From Cedecea davisae DSM 4568 (lineage in GTDB: Bacteria; Pseudomonadota; Gammaproteobacteria; Enterobacterales; Enterobacteriaceae): a stretch of DNA of 64,000 nucleotides. The translations under genes were made by a program, and so were the position numbers. The stretch is from NCBI RefSeq assembly GCF_000412335.2, contig NZ_KE161030.1, positions 2,416,787 to 2,480,786 of the forward strand, in the 5' to 3' direction. Positions 17,956 to 28,132 of this stretch are shown piece by piece (position 1 is the stretch's first letter; each line of letters begins with the position of its first letter). The notes below the pieces were generated by a model. That model did no database searches. It had not been told where the DNA came from and was given only the letters and a program-made list of their open reading frames with translations.

Positions 17956-20628
17956 ATGGCTGTAACTAATGTCGCGGAACTGAACGCCCTCGTAGAGCGC
18001 GTAAAGAAAGCCCAGCGTGAATATGCCAACTTTACTCAAGAGCAAGTCGACAAAATTTTCCGAGCTGCCGCCCTGGCCGCTGCCGACGCTCGAATCCCAC
18101 TTGCAAAATTAGCCGTTGCCGAATCCGGTATGGGTATTGTCGAAGATAAAGTGATTAAAAACCACTTTGCTTCCGAATATATCTACAACGCCTATAAAGA
18201 TGAAAAAACCTGCGGTGTGCTGTCTGAAGATCACACCTTCGGTACCATCACTATCGCTGAACCTATCGGTATCATCTGCGGTATCGTGCCAACCACCAAC
18301 CCAACCTCTACCGCTATCTTCAAATCTTTAATCAGCCTGAAGACCCGTAACGCCATCATCTTCTCGCCACACCCGCGTGCTAAAGATGCAACCAACAAAG
18401 CAGCGGATATCGTGCTGCAGGCAGCAATCGCTGCCGGTGCACCGAAAGACCTGATCGGCTGGATCGATCAACCTTCCGTAGAACTGTCCAACGCTCTGAT
18501 GCACCACCCGGATATCAATATGATTCTGGCAACCGGTGGCCCGGGCATGGTTAAAGCGGCTTATAGCTCCGGTAAACCTGCTATTGGCGTTGGCGCGGGT
18601 AACACCCCGGTTGTGGTTGACGAAACTGCCGACATCAAACGTGCTGTCGCGTCTATTCTGATGTCCAAAACCTTCGATAACGGCGTTATCTGTGCTTCTG
18701 AACAGTCCGTCATCGTGGTTGACTCTGCTTATAACGCAGTGCGCGAGCGCTTCGCTACCCACGGCGGCTACCTGCTGCAGGGTAAAGAGCTGAAAGCCGT
18801 TCAGGACATCATCCTGAAAAATGGCGCGCTGAATGCCGCAATCGTTGGCCAGCCTGCTGCCAAAATTGCTGAGCTTGCAGGTTTCACCGTCCCGGCTGAT
18901 ACCAAAATTCTGATTGGCGAAGTTTCAGTTGTTGACGAGTCCGAACCGTTCGCTCACGAAAAACTGTCTCCGACGCTGGCAATGTACCGCGCCAAAAACT
19001 TCGAAGACGCCGTGGTTAAAGCGGAAAAACTGGTAGAGATGGGCGGTATCGGCCATACCTCTTGCCTGTATACCGACCAGGACAACCAGCCTGAGCGCGT
19101 GAAGTTCTTCGGCGACAAAATGAAGACTGCACGTATCCTGATTAACACCCCGGCTTCTCAGGGTGGTATCGGTGACCTGTATAACTTCAAACTGGCCCCT
19201 TCCCTGACGCTGGGCTGTGGTTCATGGGGTGGTAACTCCATCTCTGAAAACGTGGGTCCGAAGCACCTGATCAACAAGAAAACCGTTGCTAAGCGAGCTG
19301 AGAACATGTTGTGGCATAAACTTCCGAAATCTATTTACTTCCGCCGTGGCTCCCTGCCAATTGCGCTGGACGAAGTGATTACTGATGGCCACAAACGTGC
19401 GCTGATCGTCACCGACCGCTTCCTGTTCAACAACGGCTACGCGGACCAGATTACCTCTGTTCTGAAAGCCGCTGGCGTTGAAACCGAAGTGTTCTTTGAA
19501 GTTGAAGCTGACCCAACGCTGACCGTTGTTCGCAAAGGCGCAGAGCTGGCTAACTCCTTTAAACCAGACGTGATTATCGCCCTGGGCGGCGGCTCCCCGA
19601 TGGATGCTGCTAAAATCATGTGGGTGATGTACGAACATCCTGAAACCCACTTCGAAGAACTGGCGCTGCGCTTTATGGACATCCGTAAACGTATCTACAA
19701 GTTCCCGAAAATGGGCGTGAAAGCGAAAATGATCGCGGTCACCACCACCTCCGGTACCGGTTCTGAAGTTACGCCGTTTGCGGTTGTAACCGACGATGCA
19801 ACCGGCCAGAAATATCCGCTGGCAGACTACGCGCTGACCCCGGATATGGCGATTGTTGATGCCAACCTGGTTATGGACATGCCTAAGTCCCTGTGCGCAT
19901 TCGGCGGTCTTGATGCCGTGACTCACGCCCTGGAAGCTTACGTTTCTGTTCTGGCGAGCGAGTTCTCTGACGGCCAGGCTCTGCAGGCGCTGAAACTGCT
20001 GAAAGAAAACCTGCCGGCTTCTTATAATGAAGGTTCTAAAAACCCGGTCGCTCGCGAACGTGTTCACAACGCGGCAACCATCGCCGGTATCGCGTTTGCT
20101 AACGCCTTCCTGGGCGTGTGCCACTCAATGGCTCACAAACTGGGTTCTCAGTTCCACATTCCTCACGGTCTGGCGAACGCCCTGCTGATCTCCAACGTTA
20201 TCCGCTATAACGCGAATGACAACCCAACCAAGCAGACTGCTTTCAGCCAGTACGACCGCCCTCAGGCACGTCGTCGCTACGCTGAAATCGCCGACCATCT
20301 GGGTCTGACCGCTGCGGGCGACCGTACTGCGGCTAAGATTGAGAAACTGCTGGCCTGGCTGGACACCATCAAAGCTGAACTGGGTATTCCTAAATCTATC
20401 CGTGAAGCTGGCGTGCAGGAAGCTGACTTCCTGGCCCACGTTGATAAGCTGTCTGAAGACGCATTCGATGACCAGTGTACCGGCGCTAACCCGCGCTATC
20501 CGCTGATTTCCGAGCTGAAACAGATCCTGCTGGATACTTTCTACGGACGTGAATACGTAGAAGGCGCGGCAGCAAAAGAAGCCGCTCCGGCAGCTAAAGC
20601 AGACAAGAAAGCGAAGAAAACCGCTTAA
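17956..20628 (+). CDS. adhE: Bifunctional acetaldehyde/alcohol dehydrogenase AdhE
   Basis: 890 residues. N-terminal CoA-dependent aldehyde dehydrogenase (about 1-440; catalytic Cys in DNGVICASEQS) reduces acetyl-CoA to acetaldehyde. The C-terminal iron alcohol dehydrogenase (about 450-870; GGGSPMDAAK nucleotide loop and the His-rich iron site in HSMAHKLGSQFHIPHG) reduces it to ethanol, regenerating NAD+ in fermentation. AdhE forms spirosomes. The tail is Ala/Lys rich. ATG behind AGGAGAG. Monocistronic. Confidence 0.99.
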   Translation: MAVTNVAELNALVERVKKAQREYANFTQEQVDKIFRAAALAAADARIPLAKLAVAESGMGIVEDKVIKNHFASEYIYNAYKDEKTCGVLSEDHTFGTITIAEPIGIICGIVPTTNPTSTAIFKSLISLKTRNAIIFSPHPRAKDATNKAADIVLQAAIAAGAPKDLIGWIDQPSVELSNALMHHPDINMILATGGPGMVKAAYSSGKPAIGVGAGNTPVVVDETADIKRAVASILMSKTFDNGVICASEQSVIVVDSAYNAVRERFATHGGYLLQGKELKAVQDIILKNGALNAAIVGQPAAKIAELAGFTVPADTKILIGEVSVVDESEPFAHEKLSPTLAMYRAKNFEDAVVKAEKLVEMGGIGHTSCLYTDQDNQPERVKFFGDKMKTARILINTPASQGGIGDLYNFKLAPSLTLGCGSWGGNSISENVGPKHLINKKTVAKRAENMLWHKLPKSIYFRRGSLPIALDEVITDGHKRALIVTDRFLFNNGYADQITSVLKAAGVETEVFFEVEADPTLTVVRKGAELANSFKPDVIIALGGGSPMDAAKIMWVMYEHPETHFEELALRFMDIRKRIYKFPKMGVKAKMIAVTTTSGTGSEVTPFAVVTDDATGQKYPLADYALTPDMAIVDANLVMDMPKSLCAFGGLDAVTHALEAYVSVLASEFSDGQALQALKLLKENLPASYNEGSKNPVARERVHNAATIAGIAFANAFLGVCHSMAHKLGSQFHIPHGLANALLISNVIRYNANDNPTKQTAFSQYDRPQARRRYAEIADHLGLTAAGDRTAAKIEKLLAWLDTIKAELGIPKSIREAGVQEADFLAHVDKLSEDAFDDQCTGANPRYPLISELKQILLDTFYGREYVEGAAAKEAAPAAKADKKAKKTA

Positions 20629-20650
20629 TTGCCTCTGCCTTAAATAAAAA

Positions 20651-20674
20651 ACCCGCCGAAAGGCGGGTTTTTTT
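20651..20674 (+). terminator. adhE terminator
   Basis: Stem ACCCGCC (20651-20657) / GGCGGGT (20662-20668) with a GAAA tetraloop, followed by seven T residues. An A-run before the stem could make it bidirectional for the convergent tdk. Confidence 0.92.
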
Positions 20675-20747
20675 ATTGCTAAATAATCATTACAGACGCC
20701 AATGAGGCATTAAATACAGAAACTGAGGCTATCCCCCAATCACTCTT

Positions 20748-21353
20748 TTAACGCCCCTGAAGCTCCTGTAGAGAGCCTTTAGCCAGCGCCTCTTTATAAT
20801 GCTTGCGGCAGACGGATACATAGCGCTCATTGCCGCCAATCACGACCTGCTCACCTTCATTATAAGGCCGCCCGGATTGGTCAAGGCGTAATACCATGCT
20901 GGCCTTACGCCCGCAGAAGCAAATAGTTTTCAGCTCAACAAGCTTATCTGACAGCGCCAGAAGATACTGGCTGCCGCTGAACAGCTCGCCGCGAAAATCC
21001 GTGCGCAGCCCGTAGCATAAAACCGGAATATCTAAATCATCAACCACGTCAGATAAAGCGTATACCTGCTCTTTGGTTAAAAACTGACTCTCATCTACCA
21101 GCACGCAGTGGACCGGAGCGGACTCCTGCTCGGCACAAATATCGGCAAATAAGTCTGTCGCCTGGTTATAAAGTTTTGCAGGGGATGACAGGCCTATACG
21201 CGAGCTGACTTTGCCAACCCCAAAACGATTATCGATCTCTGCGGTATACACCAGAGTACGCATCCCTCTTTCCTGGTAATTGTAGGAAGACTGAAGCAGT
21301 GCCGTTGATTTCCCCGCGTTCATTGCAGAGTAGTAAAAATAGAGTTGAGCCAT
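20748..21353 (-). CDS. tdk: Thymidine kinase
   Basis: 201 residues from the ATG at 21353 ([17 protein letters not shown]). Phosphorylates thymidine with ATP in the salvage route to dTMP. P-loop [18 protein letters not shown] (Walker B), lasso region and structural zinc cysteines (CFCGRKA, CRKHY). A TTG-started extension of seven codons is unlikely. The C-terminus (GSLQELQGR) is a few residues shorter than in E. coli. Convergent with adhE, divergent from hns. Confidence 0.97.
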   Translation of the reverse strand: MAQLYFYYSAMNAGKSTALLQSSYNYQERGMRTLVYTAEIDNRFGVGKVSSRIGLSSPAKLYNQATDLFADICAEQESAPVHCVLVDESQFLTKEQVYALSDVVDDLDIPVLCYGLRTDFRGELFSGSQYLLALSDKLVELKTICFCGRKASMVLRLDQSGRPYNEGEQVVIGGNERYVSVCRKHYKEALAKGSLQELQGR

Positions 21354-21520
21354 TGCGTCTTTAGCCTGAATCAAAATGTAAATATTGTTGCTGGCGATTG
21401 TACCACAGCTCCAGGAGGCTGGGGATTCCCGATTTCCTTGCTAAACATCAGGATTAATAACATCAGATATATTAATAATAGCCGCCGCCGCCCTGCCTAT
21501 TAGTAAGCGTTTATCTGAGC

Positions 21521-21555
21521 AAAAAGCCCTTAACAGAGGAGGTTACGGCTTTTTT
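21521..21555 (+). terminator. Orphan terminator-like hairpin in the tdk-hns gap
   Basis: AAAAAGCC (21521-21528) pairs with GGCTTTTT (21547-21554). After a small internal loop, TAAC (21531-21534) pairs with GTTA (21542-21545), and a T-run follows on the plus strand. No ORF precedes it: tdk points away and hns starts 350 bases downstream. It could end a short RNA or attenuate a long hns transcript. The rest of this 555-base gap (21354-21908) holds the tdk and hns promoters and one unconvincing 65-codon frame (21573-21770). Confidence 0.55.
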
Positions 21556-21908
21556 ATCGCCAACCGGAGTAATTGTTCAGCCACTCAATTATTATAAATT
21601 GTAAACAGTCGCTAAGGCCCATAACCATTAATAAGCAGCAGGAATATTTGATGATTAATGCGAAATTTTTATCTTTTCTACTCGCTAACAACCCCTGCAA
21701 GCACAAGGGTTGTTGTCTAAAATTTGAGTCTCAAAGCGCCATTTTCTGTGACCTGGCAGGCGAAAATTAAGTTAACCAAATTTAAACCATCGCATATATA
21801 TCAGCAAATTTTGAATTCCTTACATTCACGGCTATTGCAGAACTTAATTTAACGCTCTATTATTAGCTCAAACGTCACCCCCCCAATAATAAGTTTGAGA
21901 TTACTAAA

Positions 21909-22316
21909 ATGAGCGAAGCACTTAAAATTCTGAACAACATCCGTACTCTTCGTGCCCAGGCAAGAGAATGCACCCTGGAAACTCTGGAAGAGATGCTGGA
22001 AAAATTAGAAGTTGTAGTTAACGAACGTCGCGAAGAAGAAAACGCGGCAGCCGCTGAAATTGAAGAGCGTACCCGTAAACTGCAGCAATACCGCGAAATG
22101 CTGATTGCTGACGGTATTGACCCGAACGAACTGCTGAACAGCATCGCTGCTGTTAAATCTGCAGGCAAAGCTAAACGCGCTGCACGTCCGGCTAAATATC
22201 AGTACATCGATGAAAACGGCGAAACCAAAACCTGGACTGGCCAGGGCCGTACTCCAGCAGTAATCAAAAAAGCAATGGAAGAGCAAGGTAAAAAGCTGGA
22301 AGATTTCCTGATCTAA
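21909..22316 (+). CDS. hns: Nucleoid-structuring protein H-NS
   Basis: 135 residues, two fewer than E. coli (ends EDFLI). The N-terminal helices for dimer and oligomer formation (1-83, [17 protein letters not shown]) are followed by a linker with KAKRAARP and the DNA-binding domain with the AT-hook-like TWTGQGRTP motif. Silences A+T-rich, often foreign, DNA; the A+T-rich tps and ars promoters in this window are plausible targets. Confidence 0.99.
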   Translation: MSEALKILNNIRTLRAQARECTLETLEEMLEKLEVVVNERREEENAAAAEIEERTRKLQQYREMLIADGIDPNELLNSIAAVKSAGKAKRAARPAKYQYIDENGETKTWTGQGRTPAVIKKAMEEQGKKLEDFLI

Positions 22317-22340
22317 TTACCTTCAGTGCTGCTTATTAAG

Positions 22341-22362
22341 ATCCCGCTTCGGCGGGATTTTT
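22341..22362 (+). terminator. hns terminator
   Basis: Stem ATCCCGC (22341-22347) / GCGGGAT (22352-22358) with TTCG loop, followed by a TTTTATT tract. Begins 24 bases after the hns stop. Confidence 0.92.
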
Positions 22363-23020
22363 ATTTTCAGTCCCCGGACAACACAAACTGCCCCTCCCCC
22401 GAAGGCCAGGCATGACGCGGCCTGCATTTGTTATTAACTCGAAGATGCCAATATTTTTTGATTCAATACCCGTCGGCAACTGCTGTTGCTTTCCTGCGTT
22501 AATCATAAACTTATGGATAAAATCGATTTATCGTTCTAAAGACTAATCCTTTTCTTAGCTCCGATATAACCCATAAGAATTATCCGAGCCAGGCAGGATA
22601 TTACTGCATAAAGTTGGATGGACGGGATAACGTAGCCAGGCCACCGCCACGACCATAGCCTTAGGTTTAACGTAAGTTTCTTTACTTTTATTTCTCTCTC
22701 CCTCAATACGCCCCTATTAACTCACGGCGTGGAATGCCGTCCCCCCTTTTGTTTAACACGCTCCCCAACCCTGGCAGGAAACCCCGGAAGATTAAATAAT
22801 GAACACATCTATCCCAGAGCAGTATTTCATTTGAAACGGCCACGTCCGGGCTATGTTTGACGAGATAGTAAACCAAAGGCCGAAATTAAGCGTAGAAGCG
22901 CTCAGGAGAGGTTTAAACGGAGCAGGAATAACAGAAGTGGTTAACACGTTACCGGCAGCGTACAGATACTTAAGCGTTTCTGTAGCGCCGGTAACTATAA
23001 ATAACGTCAGAACGGGTTAT
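22363..23020. other. hns-ugd gap without a clear gene
   Basis: About 660 bases. It contains an RcsAB-like box (22574-22587), a CATAAA -10-like string (22607-22612) and a short hairpin ACGGCGT/ATGCCGT (22724-22740) followed by CCCCCCTTTT. These could bound a short plus-strand RNA of about 130 bases. A 120-codon frame from 22853 runs antisense into ugd and looks like a shadow. Nothing else is recognisable. Confidence 0.45.
22574..22587 (+). promoter_or_regulatory. RcsAB-like box
   Basis: TAAGAATTATCCGA differs at two positions from TAAGAATAATCCTA, the RcsA-RcsB consensus as I remember it. It is centred about 38 bases before a candidate transcription start (about 22619) set by CATAAA at 22607. 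RcsB controls capsule and envelope genes, and ugd/galU supply capsule precursors, but the box lies downstream of ugd and so cannot be a standard ugd promoter element. Confidence 0.45.
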
Positions 23021-24361
23021 TTAAGCAATACTGATGGAAGCGCCGCGGCCAATCGCATAATAGACGAAGCCACGCTTATTCAATCTCTCAGGGTCATACA
23101 GGTTACGACCATCAAAGATAACCGGCTGTTTCAGAGACTTCTTAATCAACTCGAAGTCCGGCGCTTTAAAGCTTTGCCATTCGGTACAGACCACCAGCGC
23201 ATCGGCCCCCTGTAAAGCGGCCTCTTTAGTTCCCATCAGCCTGAAATCGCTGCGGTGACCATAAATACGCTGGGCCTCATCCATCGCCTCAGGGTCAAAT
23301 GCCTGCACTTCAGCACCGCGCGCCCATAAATACTCGATGAGCACCCGGCTTGAAGCCTCGCGCATATCATCGGTATTTGGCTTAAAGGAAAGCCCCCATA
23401 GCGCAAAAGTTTTCCCTTTGAGATCATCGCCAAAATAGCGGGTCACAAATTCAGGAAGCTTTTGCTTCTGCGCGTAGTTCACTTCTTCCACCGCCTGCAG
23501 AATGCGCGGCGTGTAGCCAATCTGCTCTGCGGTGCGAATCAGCGCCTGTACGTCTTTAGGGAAACAGGAACCGCCATAACCGCAGCCGGGATAGATAAAG
23601 CTGTAGCCGATACGGGAATCAGAACCGATACCCATACGCACTTTCTCTATATCCGCGCCCAGACGTTCCGCGAGATTGGCAATCTCGTTCATAAAGCTGA
23701 TTTTAGTCGCCAGCATGCAGTTAGCCGCATACTTGGTCAACTCCGCGCTGCGGATGTCCATCAGGATCATTCGGTCATGATTGCGGTTAAACGGCTCGTA
23801 CAGCTCGCGTAGCAGATCGATGACTTCTTCGTTATCCGTCCCGATAACGATGCGTTCAGGACGCATACAGTCAGAAACCGCGGCGCCTTCTTTAAGGAAC
23901 TCGGGGTTAGAGACCACGTCGAACCCGATCTCAACGCCACGCGCCTTGAGGGTTTCAGCCATTACCGCACGAACTTTATCTGCCGTGCCAACCGGCACCG
24001 TAGATTTGTCGATAACAACTTTATGCGAGTCCATATGCTGAGCAATAGTACGGGCTACGGCGGTCACATATTTTAAATCGGCAGAGCCGTCTTCGTCCGG
24101 CGGCGTGCCTACGGCGATATACTGCATTTCGCCGTGATGAACGCCCTGCTCAGCGTCGGTGCTGAACTGCAGGCGCCCTTCTTCAAAATTCTTTTTTACC
24201 AGCGGAGTCAGGCCGGGTTCAAAGATAGGGATTTCACCTTTTTTAAGGTTTTCCACTTTCTTTGCGTCCACGTCGATGCACATAACATCGTGCCCGACGT
24301 CGGCGAGTACGGCAGCCTGCACCAGGCCAACGTAGCCAATACCAAATACGGTAACTTTCAT
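23021..24361 (-). CDS. ugd: UDP-glucose 6-dehydrogenase
   Basis: 446 residues. Oxidises UDP-glucose to UDP-glucuronate, the precursor of capsule/colanic acid and of aminoarabinose on lipid A. Rossmann motif [20 protein letters not shown], catalytic Cys in [14 protein letters not shown], and the UDP-binding C-terminal domain with [14 protein letters not shown]. Longer than the 388-residue E. coli Ugd of the cps region. Twenty-four bases after galU on the same strand, so the enzyme that makes UDP-glucose and the one that uses it are probably cotranscribed. Confidence 0.96.
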   Translation of the reverse strand: MKVTVFGIGYVGLVQAAVLADVGHDVMCIDVDAKKVENLKKGEIPIFEPGLTPLVKKNFEEGRLQFSTDAEQGVHHGEMQYIAVGTPPDEDGSADLKYVTAVARTIAQHMDSHKVVIDKSTVPVGTADKVRAVMAETLKARGVEIGFDVVSNPEFLKEGAAVSDCMRPERIVIGTDNEEVIDLLRELYEPFNRNHDRMILMDIRSAELTKYAANCMLATKISFMNEIANLAERLGADIEKVRMGIGSDSRIGYSFIYPGCGYGGSCFPKDVQALIRTAEQIGYTPRILQAVEEVNYAQKQKLPEFVTRYFGDDLKGKTFALWGLSFKPNTDDMREASSRVLIEYLWARGAEVQAFDPEAMDEAQRIYGHRSDFRLMGTKEAALQGADALVVCTEWQSFKAPDFELIKKSLKQPVIFDGRNLYDPERLNKRGFVYYAIGRGASISIA

Positions 24362-24385
24362 CTTACCATCCTGCGTTGAATTGAA

Positions 24386-25294
24386 TTATTTCTTCGCGCC
24401 AACGGTGGCTTCCAGCCAGGTTTTAAAGTCTTCGCCCAGCGTCTTATGACGAATACCGTACTCAACAAACGCCTGCATATAGCCCAGTTTGTTGCCGCAA
24501 TCGTGGCTTACGCCTTTCATGTGATAGGCTTCAACGGTCTCTTTATCCATCAGCATGGCGATAGAGTCAGTCAGCTGAATCTCGTCCCCTGCGCCCGGAG
24601 GCGTTTTCGCCAGCAGCGGCCAAATATCGGCGCTCAGCACGTAGCGACCCACAACCGCCAGGTTAGATGGCGCAACGTCTGCTTTTGGTTTTTCGACGAT
24701 GCCAACCATCGGCACGCTATCGCCTGCAGAAAGCGCGGCGCCTTTACAGTCAACTACGCCGTAGGCGGTAACGTCGGCAACCGGCTCAACCATAATCTGG
24801 CTGTGGCCCGTTGTATCAAAACGGCGGATCATTTCGGCCAGGTTATCCTGGGAAAGATCGGATTCGAATTCATCGAGGATAACGTCCGGCAGAATAACCG
24901 CTACCGGCTCGTCGCCCACAACCGGGTGTGCGCACAGCACCGCGTGGCCGAGGCCTTTAGCCAGACCCTGACGCACCTGCATGATGGTAACGTGCGGCGG
25001 GCAGATGGACTGAACTTCTTCCAGAAGCTGGCGTTTAACGCGCTTCTCAAGCATCGCTTCCAGCTCAAAACTGGTATCGAAATGGTTTTCGATGGAGTTT
25101 TTAGAAGAGTGGGTAACCAGCACGATTTCGGTAATACCGGCGGCGATACATTCATTAACGACATACTGAATCAGCGGTTTATCAACCAGCGGCAGCATCT
25201 CTTTTGGAATTGCCTTTGTTGCCGGCAACATGCGCGTTCCCAATCCCGCAACCGGGATAACAGCTTTCGTTACTTTAGAATTAATGGCAGCCAT
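24386..25294 (-). CDS. galU: UTP-glucose-1-phosphate uridylyltransferase GalU
   Basis: 302 residues from the ATG at 25294 ([17 protein letters not shown]), 7 bases behind GGAGG; same length as E. coli. Makes UDP-glucose from glucose-1-phosphate and UTP. Nucleotidyltransferase motif [19 protein letters not shown] near the N-terminus, and KPKADVAPS and GDEIQLTD further on. Lies between rssB and ugd, all on the minus strand. Confidence 0.98.
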   Translation of the reverse strand: MAAINSKVTKAVIPVAGLGTRMLPATKAIPKEMLPLVDKPLIQYVVNECIAAGITEIVLVTHSSKNSIENHFDTSFELEAMLEKRVKRQLLEEVQSICPPHVTIMQVRQGLAKGLGHAVLCAHPVVGDEPVAVILPDVILDEFESDLSQDNLAEMIRRFDTTGHSQIMVEPVADVTAYGVVDCKGAALSAGDSVPMVGIVEKPKADVAPSNLAVVGRYVLSADIWPLLAKTPPGAGDEIQLTDSIAMLMDKETVEAYHMKGVSHDCGNKLGYMQAFVEYGIRHKTLGEDFKTWLEATVGAKK

Positions 25295-25494
25295 TGAAAA
25301 ACCTCCAGGACTGTTCAAGTTTCACACTTGTCGTCAATTTAAAAACGCGGTTGAGTATATCAGCTTAAAAACAAAAACCGCCCCTGTTTACCCCGGCAGC
25401 GGTTAATTTAAGACAAATACGATTAGGTTGAGCGCGATATTACCACCACGCTGCTTACAGAAGAAAAGCTAAATGTAATCAGTTGTTCCGCTGT

Positions 25495-26508
25495 TTATTC
25501 TGCGGACAACATCAGCCGTAAGCGGCCTCCGGAACCCCACACCTGGCACTGCCAGGCGGCGCTGCGTTGGCTGATTTGGTTAAGGTAGGTGTTACCCAGC
25601 GTACCAAGCGGCACCCCATTGCTGACCTGAATTTGGTGTTCTCCGGTATTTAACGTGGCATTAAGCCCGGCGGAAACAAGGATAAGGTTTTTTAATCCGC
25701 TGTGATAATAACCAACCATTAAAGGAAATTGCCCGCTGAGGTTTGCCTGGCGCAATAGCTGATTGACCTGTTTAAGTAAATTTCCTAATTCCGGAAGGCG
25801 TTGACCATGATGAGAAAGTTGTTCCTGCAATAGCCCGTTGAATAACGCGCGTAACAACAGCGCGGCTAATACACCGTTATCTCCGGCGCGGGTAACATCC
25901 AGGCAATAAAAAGCTAAGTCATTATCCGAAAGTGGTGCAATATCGAGCACCAGCCCCGGCTGATCGACCGAGATAAGCTGGCGATAATTTATCCTGCAAT
26001 GCGATATCACTTGCTGAACAGGCGGCTGCAGCTCCTGTAATAGTTTAGAAGCCGCCTGGGGGTCCTGCACCAGGGCGTCCCAGTCCTGAAACAGCCGCTC
26101 TTCTTCTTCCACACGGGAATTAAACATGGTCGGGTAGAGGCAGGATAAAACGGTGTCTTTTAACCGATTAAGATCTTTAATCGGTTTCAGCAAGACATCC
26201 TGCACTCCAAGACGCAGCGCCTGCGCGATATCGGACATATTTTCGGTAGCAGAAATCACTAAGATAGGCGTCTGGTCGCCTTCATTACGAATGTGCTCCA
26301 CCAGCTCAAGGCCGTTCATTCTCGGCATGGCTAAATCGCAAATCAGCAAATCCACTGAATGGCCGGCGAGTTTCTCCAGAGCATCCACGCCGTCCCATGC
26401 CAGATGGGTCATTCCACCAAGTGAAGTCAGATAGCTGTCCAGCAGGGAGCGGAAAACCGGCTCGTCTTCAACAATGAGGATCTGTTTTCCTTCCAGCGGC
26501 TGGCTCAT
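25495..26508 (-). CDS. rssB: Regulator of RpoS stability RssB
   Basis: 337 residues from the ATG at 26508, 6 bases behind GGGGAG. Adaptor that hands the stationary-phase sigma factor RpoS to ClpXP. Receiver domain (1-120) with acidic pocket VEDE, phospho-acceptor Asp58 (LICDLAMPRMNG) and LLKPIKD, followed by a degenerate PP2C-like effector domain (NDLAFYCLDVTRAGDNGVLAALLLRALF). Follows rssA on the same strand after an 81-base gap. Confidence 0.97.
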   Translation of the reverse strand: MSQPLEGKQILIVEDEPVFRSLLDSYLTSLGGMTHLAWDGVDALEKLAGHSVDLLICDLAMPRMNGLELVEHIRNEGDQTPILVISATENMSDIAQALRLGVQDVLLKPIKDLNRLKDTVLSCLYPTMFNSRVEEEERLFQDWDALVQDPQAASKLLQELQPPVQQVISHCRINYRQLISVDQPGLVLDIAPLSDNDLAFYCLDVTRAGDNGVLAALLLRALFNGLLQEQLSHHGQRLPELGNLLKQVNQLLRQANLSGQFPLMVGYYHSGLKNLILVSAGLNATLNTGEHQIQVSNGVPLGTLGNTYLNQISQRSAAWQCQVWGSGGRLRLMLSAE

Positions 26509-26589
26509 GCGCACTCCCCTGCCCGACAATAATTAAATAGTGGCACGGTATTGCAACAAGCGCCTGTAAGAATCGCCTGAAGCCGTAAC

Positions 26590-27498
26590 TTATACATGAG
26601 TACGAACCAGCGGTAGAAGCTCATCCATCTTTTTCTCAACCGCGAGACTGCCCGCTGCAATCGCTTCAGATGCGCGGTGAAAGTCGAGCGTGGAAATTTG
26701 CGGGCAAAACGGCTGTAAAAGAATATCGGGCGGGTCTCCCGCCATGCGGTTACGCTTGAGGCGATTTTCCAGCACCTGAATAGAGGTCGTCATTATTTCC
26801 ATTGCCGTTGGCGTCACGTTAGCCCGGCGGGAGGTCATTTTCCCTAACCGTTCACGTAATCGGCCACGCCAGTTTGTGGCCTGCGGGTGATTATCCTCGC
26901 TGGACGGCGTCATATTCACCGAGAGTAAATCCTGCTGCATCAGGTGCGCATCGTGCTGTAGATCAACGGCTATCACAATATCGGCCCCCAGCGCGCGGGT
27001 TAATGAAACGGGCACAGGGTTCACAATAGCGCCATCCACCAGCCAGTAGCCGTTGTGGGCAACGGGCGACAGTAAACCCGGCATGCTGCAAGAGGCGCGA
27101 ACGGCCTGGTGCAAATCGCCTTCGGTAAACCAGAGCTCTCGCCCGGTGCTAAGATTGGTAGCCACCGCACCGAAACGCAGGCCGCAGCCTTCAATCATCG
27201 TTTCGGGGATAATATGGCGGATATTATTGAACACCCGCTCGCCTCGCAGCAGGCCGCCGCGACGCCAGGAAAGATCCATCAGCCGCAACACGTCCCAGTA
27301 GCTAAATGAGCGAACCCATCGCTCCATTACCGGCAGGCGCTGGCTCGCATAGGCAGCGCCCACCAGCGCACCTACGGAGCAACCTGCCACGACATCAATC
27401 TGGATCCCTGCTTTTTTTAACGCATTGATAACGCCAATGTGCGCCCATCCTTTTGCAGCACCCGACCCTAATGCCAGGCCGATCTTTACCTGTCTCAT
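26590..27498 (-). CDS. rssA: Patatin-like phospholipase family protein RssA
   Basis: 302 residues from the ATG at 27498 (MRQVKIGLALGSGAAKGW). Patatin fold: oxyanion loop GSGAAKGW (about 10-17), nucleophile Ser in GCSVG, and catalytic Asp in VDGAIVNP. A lipid acyl hydrolase by family; its natural substrate is not known. It is upstream of rssB in the same orientation, as in E. coli, but is not needed for RpoS turnover there. Confidence 0.95.
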   Translation of the reverse strand: MRQVKIGLALGSGAAKGWAHIGVINALKKAGIQIDVVAGCSVGALVGAAYASQRLPVMERWVRSFSYWDVLRLMDLSWRRGGLLRGERVFNNIRHIIPETMIEGCGLRFGAVATNLSTGRELWFTEGDLHQAVRASCSMPGLLSPVAHNGYWLVDGAIVNPVPVSLTRALGADIVIAVDLQHDAHLMQQDLLSVNMTPSSEDNHPQATNWRGRLRERLGKMTSRRANVTPTAMEIMTTSIQVLENRLKRNRMAGDPPDILLQPFCPQISTLDFHRASEAIAAGSLAVEKKMDELLPLVRTHV

Positions 27499-27614
27499 CA
27501 CGCCTCGGTCAATCTTCCCCGGTAATCACTCCGTGACGCCAACGCCACTGCTCAGTTAACATAACCGCTGCCGTAGTGTTATTGACGCCGTTTATATTTT
27601 TTCCTGGAGATGCA

Positions 27615-28070
27615 ATGTTGCAACTTTGTCCATGTGGCAGCGGTCTGGAGTATAGCTTATGTTGCCAGCCTTACCTAAGCGCCGGCCAGCATCCGCAACG
27701 TCCGTCACAGCTTATGCGCTCTCGTTATACCGCTTTCGTCCTACAAGATGCGGACTATCTGGTTTCCAGCTGGCACGAGAGCTGCCGCCACCCCACGTTT
27801 AAATCAGAAATATCCGGCGGTTTTGGCGCCACCGAATGGCTTGGCCTTACCGTCTATGAAGAAGCCGAAGGCAGTAACGAAAACGAAGGATATGTCAGCT
27901 TTGTTGCCCGTTTTAATGAAAACGGCAAGCAAAGCGCGATAATCGAACGTTCACGCTTCGTCAGAGAAAATGGCCGGTGGTACTATATAGACGGCCAGCG
28001 GCCTCAGTTTGGTCGTAATGACCCCTGCCCTTGCGGCTCAGGTAAAAAATATAAAAAATGCTGCGGATGA
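27615..28070 (+). CDS. ychJ: YchJ family protein with two SEC-C zinc motifs
   Basis: 151 residues from the ATG at 27615, 6 bases behind GGAG. A SEC-C type motif at each end: [13 protein letters not shown] near the N-terminus and [17 protein letters not shown] at the C-terminus, flanking a YchJ-like NTF2-fold middle ([20 protein letters not shown]). SEC-C motifs bind zinc and in SecA contact SecB and ribosomes; the role of YchJ is unknown. Divergent from rssA. Confidence 0.93.
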   Translation: MLQLCPCGSGLEYSLCCQPYLSAGQHPQRPSQLMRSRYTAFVLQDADYLVSSWHESCRHPTFKSEISGGFGATEWLGLTVYEEAEGSNENEGYVSFVARFNENGKQSAIIERSRFVRENGRWYYIDGQRPQFGRNDPCPCGSGKKYKKCCG

Positions 28071-28132
28071 TAGCCTTCGCCGCCTAACAGCATTATTGTT
28101 TGCAAACACCGTTCAACAGGATTTACCACTTC

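Noticed and set aside
21573-21770. 65-codon frame in the hns leader region
   Set aside because: No clear ribosome site or homologue. The start is within A+T-rich promoter DNA. An internal ATG after AGCAGGAA could make a shorter peptide, but I have no further support.
22853-23215. 120-codon plus-strand frame starting in the hns-ugd gap
   Set aside because: About half lies antisense to the end of ugd. The 56 codons outside ugd have no recognised motif and no strong ribosome site.
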